DNA from: Papaver somniferum
Taxonomy: Eukaryota; Streptophyta; Magnoliopsida; Ranunculales; Papaveraceae
Assembly (NCBI RefSeq): GCF_003573695.1
Contig: NW_020621936.1
Location: forward strand, 6,572,001 to 6,636,000
Reading direction: 5' to 3'
Length of the DNA: 64,000 nt
Below the pieces are notes generated by a model. That model saw nothing but the letters and a program-made list of their open reading frames with translations, was not told the origin of the DNA and did not search any database. Shown one piece after another: positions 52,006-62,675 of this stretch; position 1 is the stretch's first letter, and each line of letters starts with the position of its first letter. The position numbers and the translations under genes were made by a program.

Positions 52006-54741
52006 TGTAGATGGTGGATTTTCCACAAGGACTAAAATCGTAAAACCATAATTATACGTGCTCCTGATCCAGCAGTCAGATGAGTATTGAGGCTCATGTC
52101 TCTTATCGAAGCATGAAATCTCATGCCACAAGAATCTCTGACTGAGAATATTGTCTCTCAGAGTATATGTAGATGTGTAGTCTCTTAGCTGAGGCAACGA
52201 CATATATCATGAATACTGAGCAATTTCAGTAAGTTATTCTATATAGAACTGCAAGATTAGACGGCTCCTAGACAGCTTGCTTATTAGTATAGAGCAATAA
52301 CGTCTTCAAGATGTAACAATGTTTTCCCTGACTATATAGAAGAAAGTATGACGAATCAACAAGCTCATATCACTCAATTCCTGAATAATTAATGCTCCTA
52401 GACGATCGTACTAGTATAGAGCCCTCAATTAATTATTCCTAAATCATTAGATTCATTAACTGATCCCTGGAAAATATTCTAGGTTTTTTCATAATATTTC
52501 GTTACTTCAATTCATGGTTCTTCCCAGCAGAATTCCATGGGTTAGTAATAAATATTCAACACACGGGCATCTGAGCCACTATCGAGTAAGCCCCGACAAA
52601 AATGGTGCAAGTGTACTTAGCAATAATGCACTAACGAGCACCTGAATGCACGAACGAGCATTCCAAAACACGAAGGAACGATGAACCTATGCAAAATAGG
52701 AAGAAAATAATAAATAATAAAATATTAATCAAGGCGCTGGGGACTTGGCCCACCGGCCGACCGGTCGTGCCGTGGCTAGTCCCATGCCCAATTTTATATT
52801 TTATCATATTTTATTATTTTCCTTGATCTCATGAAAATTCCGTCATTTGAACAAAATTCCTTCGTTTCAAAGAAACTCCTCAGTTTTATGGTATTTCCTT
52901 CACATCAAGGAAATAATAATTAATTAGGAAAGGTGTGCGGGACCAAGCCTACTAGACGGCCGGTCATGCCCTAGTTGTGGCCGGTCCCACATGTTGCATT
53001 CCTTATTATTTTATTATTATTTCCTTGATCCCATGAAATTCCTTGATTTCATGATATTTCCTTCACATTAAGGAAAAAGGATAAAATTAGGGAAACTCGT
53101 GGGACCGGGCCCTAGCCGGCCGACCATGCCCAAGCCGGTCCCACACGCCCTTATTTTATTATTAATTATATTATTTGTTTCCCTCATCTCATGGAAACTC
53201 CTTGATTTCAACAAAACTCCTTGGTTTCAACAAACTCCTTGATTTCATGATATTTCCCTAAAATCATGAAAATAATATAAAATTAGGAAAAGTGCCATAG
53301 GACCGGGCAACTTGGTCGGATGGCCATGCCTTGGCCATAGCTGGTCCCACACTTCATGATTCCTTCATTTTATTATTATTATTTCCTTCATCTTATGAAG
53401 TTTCCTCAGTTTCAGCAAAATCCTTGATTTCTCAAAATGTTGCTCAAACGCACATCAGAAAATATCAAAATTCTCAGGACTGAGATACGGACACTCTGGC
53501 GACGCGAGCATGTTACCTTGACCGACCAAGGTTGGATATTTGGCTTGCAAGGATCCGGTCCCACACATTTTCACAATTTGACCTAATTTGCACAATCGCA
53601 CGTATTAGGTCCAGAATCCTTCCAAACAACTTGGAATTTCATGGGATGATCGTCAGTCAATCCCGTGACCAACCAGGGACGGTTTCATGACCTCTTGGTC
53701 GGTCCCTCATCTCTTCATAATTAATTAGGTTTTATCACCTAAGGCTCAGACGAGCATTATTTTAATAAATGATTAGGCCAGCATTTAATCATCCTTTCAC
53801 CAACTGGTCTTCAAGAGACTTTGGTATTTGCTCACTCGAGCATTTGGGCGCTACATGGTCGACCCATCATCCCATGTATCCAGTCCCTCCTTCTCCGTGG
53901 TTAATTTTCATTAAACCATCAATTGATCGAATTAGGGTTTCGAGTCCAAGGTTCATAATTCCATATTCGAACGCTAATAATTTTACGACGATCCCATAAT
54001 CAACATTTTTATTAATTATACTCGGTTCAATGTATTTTAAAATAAAATAATATTTTATTTGGTCATGCTACCAATAATTCATCAAACGAGCAACATTTGC
54101 TCAAATGAGCAATATTTGCTCAGACTAAGGAATATTGGTTCAATTATCAATATTCAACAATCCATCGAATGAACAATATTTGCTCACCTTAACTATCAAC
54201 AATTACTTGAGAATCATACCTCTGTTTCAACAGATACGTTCAATTCATGAGTCTCTAAACATTTGCAAATCACGTTCAACTCAGCAATACAAGGACTCAT
54301 CGTCCCATGAAGTCAACAACTAACTAACTAAATACACGTCTGCCTTGCAGACTCCACAATCACGAGACATTAATCGTGTTACATGGGGGATATTAACTAG
54401 GGTTTTGGTCTGGCAGTTTACGACACGTGTGTTCATACACATGATGAGAATGTGAGCAAGTCGTGCAATCAGTTGAAGGAGTTAGAAAAGTAGTGGGTAG
54501 AAAATCAACCAAGTCTCCGCATGATGAGCAACTGGTTTTAACATGATTTCCACTTCCCCACTCTTTGACTCCAGCAACTGTCACACTTCATGTGATCAAG
54601 GTGTTTACAATTCTAGCAATATAAATAGGTCTCTGAATCATGATTGAAAACAAGACAATCTTTCGTCAAACAGACAATAAGAGATAAATATCTCGACGTC
54701 TGAGCAATTACTCTCAACAAGACAATATTTCGTCAAACAGA
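52006..54741 (+). repeat. G2 5' LTR, 3' end deleted
   Basis: Begins TGTAGATGGTGGATTTTCCA and follows LTR-c, without the gene insert and with the GC-cored repeats (about 52755, 52950, 53110, 53305). Similarity to LTR-b ends near 54717 ('attactctcaaca'), about 330 bp before where the LTR should end. The junction lies in the second of two 24-bp near-identical segments ('caagacaat-tttcgtcaaa', 54651 and 54718). Confidence 0.8.
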
Positions 54742-54748
54742 AGATCGC

Positions 54749-55177
54749 ATGGCAGATGAAGGGCATAATCGAGCCTTGTATGTGACAGGTTTTATCAAAG
54801 ACTCTGAGTTCAAGAGAGCTCTTGTCGATATGGGCGCTTCTACAAACATTATTACTATGAAGACTCTCAAAGCGGCCAAATTCCCACAGAGTAAAATTGT
54901 TCGCCATCCCATCTTGATGACAGGTTTTGAAGGAATACAGATCCATACATATGGATATGCATACATAGACTTGAAGGTAGGGCCTATTCAATCAAAGGCC
55001 AAATTTCACGTGATCGAACAAGAGCCTGATTATCACATGATCCTCGGACGGCCATGGCTCCATGATAATAAAGTGGTTCCTTCGACATATCATCAATGCA
55101 TGAAGGCTCTGCTCAATAAAAAAATTGTTTGTATTGCGGCTTCATCATCTTCTTATGCCCCGGTCTATGATACTTAA
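54749..55177 (+). CDS. G2 retropepsin with altered active site
   Basis: Processes the element polyprotein. The frame reads 'RALVDMGASTNIITMKTL', the aspartic-protease active-site segment, but with D-M-G in place of D-T-G. ACG to ATG is a single C-to-T change. It continues with 'TYGYAYIDLKVGPIQSKAKF' and ends with the typical 'HMILGRPWLHDNKVVPSTYHQ'. About 130 residues, complete but for its gag-linked N-terminus, where the deletion junction supplies an ATG by chance. The Met would abolish catalysis. After a stop at 55177 the linker to RT (55178-55515) is decayed. Confidence 0.88.
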   Translation: MADEGHNRALYVTGFIKDSEFKRALVDMGASTNIITMKTLKAAKFPQSKIVRHPILMTGFEGIQIHTYGYAYIDLKVGPIQSKAKFHVIEQEPDYHMILGRPWLHDNKVVPSTYHQCMKALLNKKIVCIAASSSSYAPVYDT

Positions 55178-55515
55178 TTCCTTGAGTCTCAAAAGGATAT
55201 CCCCGAATCTCCAAGAAGGATTTACAGTACTCCACTCCCAAGCTGCAAGTCCATTGAAGAAGTTGTTGACAAACCAGCATCCTCAGGTGCTAAGTCGATC
55301 GAGTTATCTGCTACACCGATTAAACGCCGCAAGGATCATATCTCACCCCGAGGTCCAATTTCATAGCCAGTCATGACGCGGAGGGGAGGATCATTTATTG
55401 CCGACGCAAAGATTAGCAATTAACCGGGGAGAACGATGAAAAGTCTCCCCGCCCCGAAGAATCATGTCAGAGCGAGCCATCACTCGAAGAAGAGGTTCAA
55501 GACTCTCCACGAAAA

Positions 55516-57743
55516 TTGCAATACGACACTGATTCCACCACTGATGATCTCGAAACAACCAATATCGGGACAAAAGATGATCCAAGGCCAATTTTAATTA
55601 GTTACGAGCTGTCACCAGAGGAACGACCGGAGCTGATAAATCTGCTGAAAGAATATCAGGATGTCTTCGCCTGGACGTATGAAGAAATGTCTGGTCTAGA
55701 CGACAAATTAGTCACGCATCATCTGCATATCACTCCTGACTCCAAAGCTGTCAAACAACCGCCTAGGCATTTCAGGCACGAAGTCGAAGAACAAATCAAA
55801 GTCGATATTCAGAAACCACTAACAACAGGATTCATCAAACCTATTCAACATCCAACATGGCTGGCAAACGTTGTTCCCGTCAAGAAGAAAAATGGCCAAA
55901 TCAGATGTTGCGTTGATTTCAGGAATCTGAACAAATGTTGTCCAAAGGATGATTTCCCTTACCCAACATTGATGTGCTCTTTGATGCAACCAGTGGTCAC
56001 GGTATGTTCTCATTCATGGATGGTTACAGTGGATACAACCATATCAAGATGTACGAGCATGATGCCAACAAAACCGCATTACGTACTCCTATTGGGAACT
56101 TTCACTACACTGTGATGCCCTTCGGATTGAAGAATGCAGGTGCCACTTATCAACGAGCCATGACTGCCATATTCCACGACATGATGCACAAGAAAGTGGA
56201 AGACTATGTTGATGATGTGGTGGTAAAGTCGAAGACTCGAGCATCCCACCTCGAAGTTCTGAGACAAGTTTTTAAAAGATGCAGAGAATACAAATTAAAG
56301 ATGAATCCTCTGAAGTGTGCTTTTGGTGCTTCCTCCCGAAACTTTCTAGGATTCTTGGTCACCGCAGAAGGAATCAAAGTTGATCCAGACAAGACGAAAT
56401 CCATTACTACCATGCCTCCTCCACGCGCTGTGAAAGAACTCCAGAGTTTTATGGGCAAGGTAAATTATATTCGACGCTTCATTCCTGGATTGGCTCAACT
56501 CATTGCTTCGTTCACCCCTCTATTGAAGAAAGGAGCGAGTTTTACATGGACAACCATCCAGCAAGAAGCATTCCAGAAAATACAACAGATACTGCTATCA
56601 CCTGCTATCATGAAATCTCCAGTGCAAGGACGGCCACTAATACTCTACACAGTTTCCAGCAATGCCGCTATTGGAGCACTTCTTGCTCAAGAAGATGAAG
56701 AAGGTATCAAACGTCTGATTTACTACTTCAGCCGTACGATGAGGGACGCTCAACTCCGATACCCAAAATCCGACAGAGCATGTCTAGCATTAGTGCATGC
56801 AATCCAGAAATTCAGGCACTATTTGTTATCCAACAGAGTTGTGCTCGTCTCCAAGGATGACCCTATAAAGTTTCTAATATTAAAGCCAGCTTTGATAGGG
56901 AGACCAGCAAAGTGGCTACTTCAGATGTCATAGTTCGACATAGCTTGTGTACCACCTAAAGCAATCAAAGGCCAAGCAGTTGCAGACTTGCTCGCTGGTT
57001 TTCCAGGGGAAGATACAACAATGTTACATGAAGATATGCCCGACGAGTTTCCAGAAGTCTTAGTCATCAAATAAGAGACATGTCTTTTATACTTTGACGG
57101 ATCCGCCACCCTTAGCAATGATACCGGAGGAGAGGGCGTAGTGCTAGTATCTCCATCTGGCGAAGTCTTCTCATATTAATTCAAGTTGGATTTTCATTGT
57201 ACCAACAATTCAGCAGAATATGAAGCTTTCTTACTAGGCTTGTCTTTGGACAAGCAAGCAAGAGCAACGCACCTTGAGATAAGGGGAGATTCAAAACTAC
57301 TGGTCAATCAAATAAAAGGAGCATACTCTCTCAAAGAAGTCACGCTCGCCCCATTTAGAGCTGAAGCTCAGAGGATATTAACTCATTTTGCTGATGCAAC
57401 GATCGTCTATACTGGACGAACTAATAATAGGCATGCCGACTGCCTAGTAACTCTCGCTTCTAAGATGCAATTCAAAGGAGCAGAGAAAACAATCACAGTA
57501 CAGAGGCATACTGTGTCATCTACCTGGCTTTCTCAAGTCGAAGATATTCAAGAAAACGATTGGCGATCAACTATTATTCATGAATTGAGCAGTTCTCTTT
57601 CAGAAGGGAAAGTCAGCCTCAAGGAATTAAAGAATTATTTCTTGCTTCACGGAGCGTTATACTATCGAAACCCTGATGAGTCCTTATCACGATGTCTCGG
57701 AAACGACGAAGCGGACGACCAACTCAAACACATACATACATGA
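55516..57743 (+). pseudogene. G2 reverse transcriptase and two RNase H domains, broken
   Basis: RT opens with 'QDVFAWTYEEMSGLD', then 'GFIKPIQHPTWLANVVPVKK' and 'CVDFRNLNKCCPKDDFPYP'. A frameshift at about 55967 moves it to the frame with 'FSFMDGYSGYNHIKM' (first Asp), 'MPFGLKNAGATYQRAM' and 'DYVDDVVVKSK' (YVDD). The connection and first RNase H follow ('LIYYFSRTMRDAQLRYPKSD'; the first Asp is lost in 'LYTVSSNAAIG'). In the same frame, through stops at about 56931, 57072 and 57177, comes the second RNase H: 'YFDGSATLSNDTGG', 'NNSAEYEAFLLGL', 'IRGDSKLLVNQIKG' and 'GRTNNRHADCLV'. This dual set marks the Tat lineage. Confidence 0.9.
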
Positions 57744-58957
57744 CAAACAAATATGCAGACAGACGTTGGTAGTAACACTTTACAGAAAGCTTCAAAGGAT
57801 GGGATACTATTGGCCTTCCATGGAGACTCAATCAAGAATCCTGCAAAGATCTTGTACCAATTGTCAGATGCCTCTTCATCACTTGGAAGATTTTACAGTC
57901 CATCACACTGGGGACTGGAGGGAGCATTACATCAAGTACTTTCGATACAATGAATTGCCGTTGGAAAAGAAAGAAACAATCAAACTCATTCAGAGAGCTA
58001 AAAGATTTGTCTTTCTTGATGGAATCTTATACCGCAAAATTTTTGGTGGGAATTTACTGAGATGCTTAGATGAACATGAAATCCCAATAATTTTAAAAGA
58101 AATGCACGATGGAGAACATCAGGGAAAAAGGAAATTATTTCTCCAGATTCATGAGAAATATTATTGGCCGACCATGGAAGACGATGTAGCTGCGCACGTT
58201 AATAGGTGTCATCAATGCCAAATCCGTGGTAATCTCATCCACACTCCTTGTCTCCCACTGAATTTTGTGAATAGTCCATGGCCTTTCTATAGTTGGGGAC
58301 TGGATATCATCGGGAAGATCAATCCAGCATCTTCGAAGCAGCATGAATACGTCATCATTGCAACTGAGTATTTTACCAAATGGGTTGAAGATATTCCTCT
58401 CCGAAGCACCACTGGAGTCACGATTGCAGCCTTCATCAAAGAATACATAATATGTAGATTCAGTGTTCCTAAACACATTGGCTTTATGGGCCTACCGGAC
58501 CGCACCAAGAATCTCGATCGGAACTTCACCATACTCTCTTATCTATGGAGCCGACGCCATACTCCCAGCAGAAATCAAAATTCCTTCAGCAAGGATTGCA
58601 ACAACCAGTGGAGTACAATGGGATGAAGTCGAAGTGTCCAACTCAAGAATTGCTGAACTGGACATGCTTGAGTCGAGGAGGGCTAAGGTAGAAAAATACG
58701 TAGAAGCGTACAAACAAAGGATCTCCAAAGCTTACAACCAAATGGTAATACCTCGAACATTCCAAGTAGGAGATCTGGTATTAAAGACAGCAAAATACAT
58801 TCAATAAGATTTTTCTCCCAAGTTCTCTCCGAAATGGGAAGGACCATATGTAGTCATCAAGGCAGTATCCATTGGATATTACAAGATCTTAGATATTGAC
58901 GGAGGAGTGGAAGGAAATATAATCAACGTTAAATGACTCAAAGCATATTATGCCTGA
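57676..58957 (+). pseudogene. G2 integrase with two zinc fingers and deleted catalytic core
   Basis: Two similar modules precede the core: 'LYRKLQRMGYYWPSM...CTNCQ' (about 57780-57860) and 'LFLQIHEKYYWPTM...CHQCQIRG' (58135-58230), separated by 'DWREHYIKYFRY'. This doubled N-terminal finger is, to my knowledge, present in some plant Tat elements. The core then gives 'SWGLDIIGKI' (first Asp) and 'CRFSVPKHI' but jumps at about 58480 to 'LALWAYRTAPR', losing roughly 70 codons with the second Asp and the Glu. The C-terminal domain continues after a frameshift, with 'FQVGDLVLK' and, after a stop, 'KWEGPYVVIKA' (GPY), ending near 58957. It cannot catalyse integration. Confidence 0.9.
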
Positions 58958-59103
58958 TCCGTAGAAGAAACAATTACATTTTCATTATTTCAAGCGTTTT
59001 CCAAATGTAATTTATATTCCTCCAAAGAGCGTGCAAAATGCTCCTTTGTTCATTAAACATCTCATAAATAAACAAAATTTCCTTCATGCCATGATCAGTT
59101 ATT

Positions 59104-60078
59104 CTACCTAAAGAATAGATAATTCTTACTGGACATCATCTTCAGATTCGTTCGCAAGTTTTCATTCCTTATCCTCAGATCCTCAATTGCTTTATCAACT
59201 TTCGCTGATTCCAAAGCGAGTGCTCTCTCTTCCTCCATAATAGCAGTCGACGAGGAGATCATGTGGGAAAAAACGACAACCCTATCAATCTTGATAATTT
59301 CGATGCGATGACGAAGCCATCCTACATTGAATTTCAAGAGCTCGCAATTCGAAATCATATCGTTCCACCTGTAAAGCTCTTTATTCTTGACATCTCGCAG
59401 GTTCTTCTTGTCCATCTCATCAATAATAGGCAACAATCCAGCAACTGTGGTCAAGAGAGTTGGAAGGAAACCTCTCCATGCTTCTGTGGTGGCAATGTGT
59501 CCGTATTTTCTCCAGATTTTAGTGTACATAGGCGCATGACACTTGGCACAATGAAGCCTCCAACAAGTTGATTATCTGGGAAAGTATTTTCCATGGGAAT
59601 GTCAAATGGAAGCCCAGCAGTCGGGTATTCACGAAGAACACCAACATTAGCGTCTACAATGTTGATCGAGTCATTTTCAACATGATCATCATCAATCGCT
59701 GCTACTGCCGGTTGTCTTTTCTTCTTCTTCCCGTCCTCTACAACATGAATATCAACCTGCAAACACAACATTCAAGTTCAATAGACATTTGGATAAATAT
59801 TATTCAAGAAGTTCTCTGTCAAGACTTACAGATGTCCCGGCACCTGTACGAGCAGGTTTGAAATGGGCAGGAATCTTTATCGTATGCTTGGGTCTTGAAC
59901 TATGTGGGGAAGAAGAAGAACATTGGTCACCTTGATTCATCTGCAACAAACACTTTCTTTAATCAGCCATTGACTGCACAAAAGAAAGAAACAGAAAAAG
60001 GAATACCACATACCAATCGGGTTTCTTGCCTCCCCACTTTAATGGAGACACAGGAGGAGATGAACCGTTGTCTGACAT
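59104..60078 (-). pseudogene. Antisense spliced gene downstream of G2 integrase
   Basis: On the strand opposite pol, exon 1 starts at ATG 60078 ('MSDNGSSPPVSPLKWG') and has candidate donors near 60008-60014. Exon 2 is 59940-59830, with acceptor TTTGTTGCAG and donor GTAAGT. Exon 3 starts at 59756 after TTTGCAG, and exons 2 and 3 join in frame. Exon 2 has 'RPKHTIKIPAHFKPA'; exon 3 'PFDIPMENTFPDNQL' then, after a 1-base frame change, 'HCAKCHAPMYTKIWRKYGHIA' (split by me at the break) and a C-terminal coiled coil ('RALALESAKVDKAIEDLRI') ending at 59104. The product is unknown. Splicing signals this good argue the antisense gene was really expressed in the family. Confidence 0.65.
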
Positions 60079-60599
60079 GTTGGTGAAGGTATGATAATCA
60101 AGATTTCCTCTGTACGATGAAACTAACTCAGAAGTGGAAGAAATATTTCCGTAAATGATAAACCCTAAGTCTTGAAGATATATACAAGATATGGTGGATA
60201 CTTATCTTCTGCGAATAGTCAATACAATTGCGAGTTTTACTGAAACCCTAAGTTTCAAACAAGATCAATACTGGAGACGCGGAGGAAAATAACCTATTGG
60301 GGACTGACAACGACCAAACATGGACATGGTCAGAAATCTGCACGTATTTGTGTATGTTACATGTTTTCTCAGCCTATGCGACATATCCTAGTATTTTCGC
60401 AGATGGAAATTGCCAGGGCGAGCCGAAAAGGATCATGATGGATTTTGGCACATGAACATTGGTCCATTTCATTTAATTCAATCAGGAAGAATCAACATTA
60501 ATAAAAGGGTTTCTCATTCAAAAAGAAAATCCTAATTCTGAAGCGAAGTTGTTCAAATAATCAAAGAGATATCTACTACGAAGACTAAGAAAAAATATT

Positions 60600-60999
60600 C
60601 AAATGTTTAAACAAGATCATGAGCAAGACTAATAGTCAGAGTCATCCGATTCGTCATCATCATCATCATCCTATAGAGATTCCTATCCAGAATCTTTCTC
60701 AGAGTCACTATCCGAACTAGAGAACTCTTCCTCGACGAGATCGCCATTTATTGCATTCCAAATTATCTTCTTCGTCACGTTCAGCTTGAAGATCAGCCTT
60801 AACCTGCCACTCAATTTCCCTGTGAGGTGGATACGACCTATTTCTGCGTTCCTCCGGCTCTCAGGGTTCTTCCTCATCTGAGGGCATGTTATTTATTATC
60901 TTTTTAGCATGATCCATATTGGCGCGTGCTTTGGCCAAAGGAATCCTGGAATCCTCATCAGAAGAGCTAGAGGAATAATCACTGTTGGAGGTCACCATT
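60600..60999 (-). CDS. Antisense acidic Ser/Asp/Glu-rich ORF in G2
   Basis: From an ATG at 60999 the frame gives 'MVTSNSDYSSSSSDEDSR' and 'NNMPSDEEEP' before a stop at about 60865. Overlapping frames continue with charged sequence ('GDLVEEEFSSSDSDSEKDSG') and a poly-Asp run (60655-60672 region). It lies upstream of the spliced antisense gene and on the same strand, so it could be that gene's 5' exon or a separate ORF. Low-complexity acidic composition gives no functional clue. Confidence 0.4.
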
Positions 61000-62259
61000 A
61001 TCTGAAACCAAAAACACGGAATCGTGGATATGCCAATATAAATTTCACAACGACATGGTAATCCACAACTCTTACCTGTTTATGATTTCGCTAACAATAG
61101 TGATTATGATACAAGAGTTAATACTTCAAGACTCACTCGTTTCTTCAAACCTACAAAGCGAGCAAAACTTTAGTTTTCGACCTGATTTTTTCATAAAATC
61201 ATAAACATAACTTCTACTGTGTAAACATTCACCGTTGAGTTATGAAAAGTTCACATCAAAATAATATTTTATCATAAATAATTGTTTACTTCTAAAAATA
61301 TTTCTCAAAGTCAGGCTTTGATTTTCAAAATATATATTTATATATATATATATACAAAAAGAACGTGATTTACTCATGTAAATCATTAAAAAAAAATTTG
61401 ACGTGAGCAAAAACTCACGTGAATAAAATTATGGATATTCCACGGTTCTGCCAACAAAAAAATAAAATAATAAAATAATAATAATATATTTCCTTTCTTA
61501 CGATCATTCATCTTTGAAACGAATATTTATTTCGATTTTGTGAAAAACTCACACCTTTTAAGATAAATTTTTGGTTTCCATGAAAGCTCATAAACAAAAT
61601 CTTATCACTAGACATAGGTCTATATGTAAAAAATCTCTCTTAAGTCAGGGGTTATTGCTAGTTTCTTAAACTAACGATCGAACGAACATATGTTTTCTAA
61701 AAAACAAGGGTTTTCTACAAAACTCACACTCATACATGCACATGTATATAACTTCAGTATGAAAAAAACATGAACAACTCATGAAAGCAGCAAACAAAAA
61801 AAAAATTGACGCGTACCTAGTCGGTGCCGGCGACGCCCGGCGGCGTTGAAGCTCCGGTGAAAATTTTTGTCCCTGATGGCGTGAAGGTGATGCAGAGATG
61901 AAAGAGGTGGTCGTGTGTATGTGAAATAAAAAAGGAGGGATTAATCCCTTTTATATCAAATTTTATTTCCAAAATCTAATTTCACAAGGATTTCCTTTTT
62001 GGGCATGGACCCGTGAATCCTAAACCGACCAAGGTTCCGTCATCAAATCAGCGGTTCTACACCAATTTATGCTCGTTAGATGACACTCTATCATGCCGCT
62101 GGGATCTTCGTTCAAGCCGTGGTTCGCTCACGCAATCGAAAATCCGGTAACATCTTATCTTACAACTAAGTTCAATTACTTATACTGTTTGTAACTGGAA
62201 AATCACCATCCAGTGCTGACTGAGGAACATGACTATCCCTCACTAAGAAGGGGACTTAA
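61000..62259 (+). other. G2 3' internal noncoding region with polypurine tract
   Basis: Aligns with G1 14620-15563 ('tcactggatgacgctctatt' matched by 'tcgttagatgacactctatc', 'ggttctacaccaatttatgc'). An AT run lies at 61320-61357. It ends in 'aagaaggggactta' (62245-62258), the polypurine tract before the 3' LTR. No gene is seen on either strand. Confidence 0.75.
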
Positions 62260-62675
62260 TGTAGATGGTGGATTTTCGACAAGGGTTAAAATCGTAAAAC
62301 CATAATTATACGTGCTCCTGATCTAACAATCAAATGAGTATCGAGGCTCATGTCTCTTATCGAAGCATGAAAGCTCATGCCACAAGAATCTATGACTGAG
62401 AATATTGTCTCTGGGAGTATATGTAGATGTGTAGTTTCTCAGCTGAGGCAACGACGTATCTCATGAATACTGAGCAATTTCAGTAAGTTATTCTATATAG
62501 AACCGCAAGATTAGACGACTCCTAGACAACTTGCCTTCTAGTATAGAGCAATAACGTCTTCAGTATGTAACAATGTTTTCCCTTACTATATAGAAGAAGT
62601 ATGACGCTTCAACAAGCTCATATCACTCAATTCCTGAATAATTAATGCTCCTAGACAATCGTACTAATATAGAGC
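62260..62675 (+). repeat. G2 3' LTR, first 416 bp
   Basis: TGTAGATGGTGGATTTTCGA start, and colinear with 52006-52420. It stops after 'actaatatagagc', where other copies continue 'catcaattaattattcc' or 'cctcaattaa'. Confidence 0.85.

Larger units (their letters stand above)
52006..62675 (+). mobile_element. G2: gag-less Tat-like Ty3/gypsy element, 3' truncated
   Basis: Same family as G1 (TGTAGATGG start, same polypurine tract, similar 3' region). It has a 5' LTR lacking its last part, then directly protease, RT, RNase H, second RNase H and integrase, and a 3' region with antisense genes, polypurine tract and the first 416 bp of the 3' LTR. The 3' LTR is cut by another insertion, so no duplication can be tested. 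Gag and primer site are absent. Stops and frameshifts are frequent, so it is old and inactive. Confidence 0.88.
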
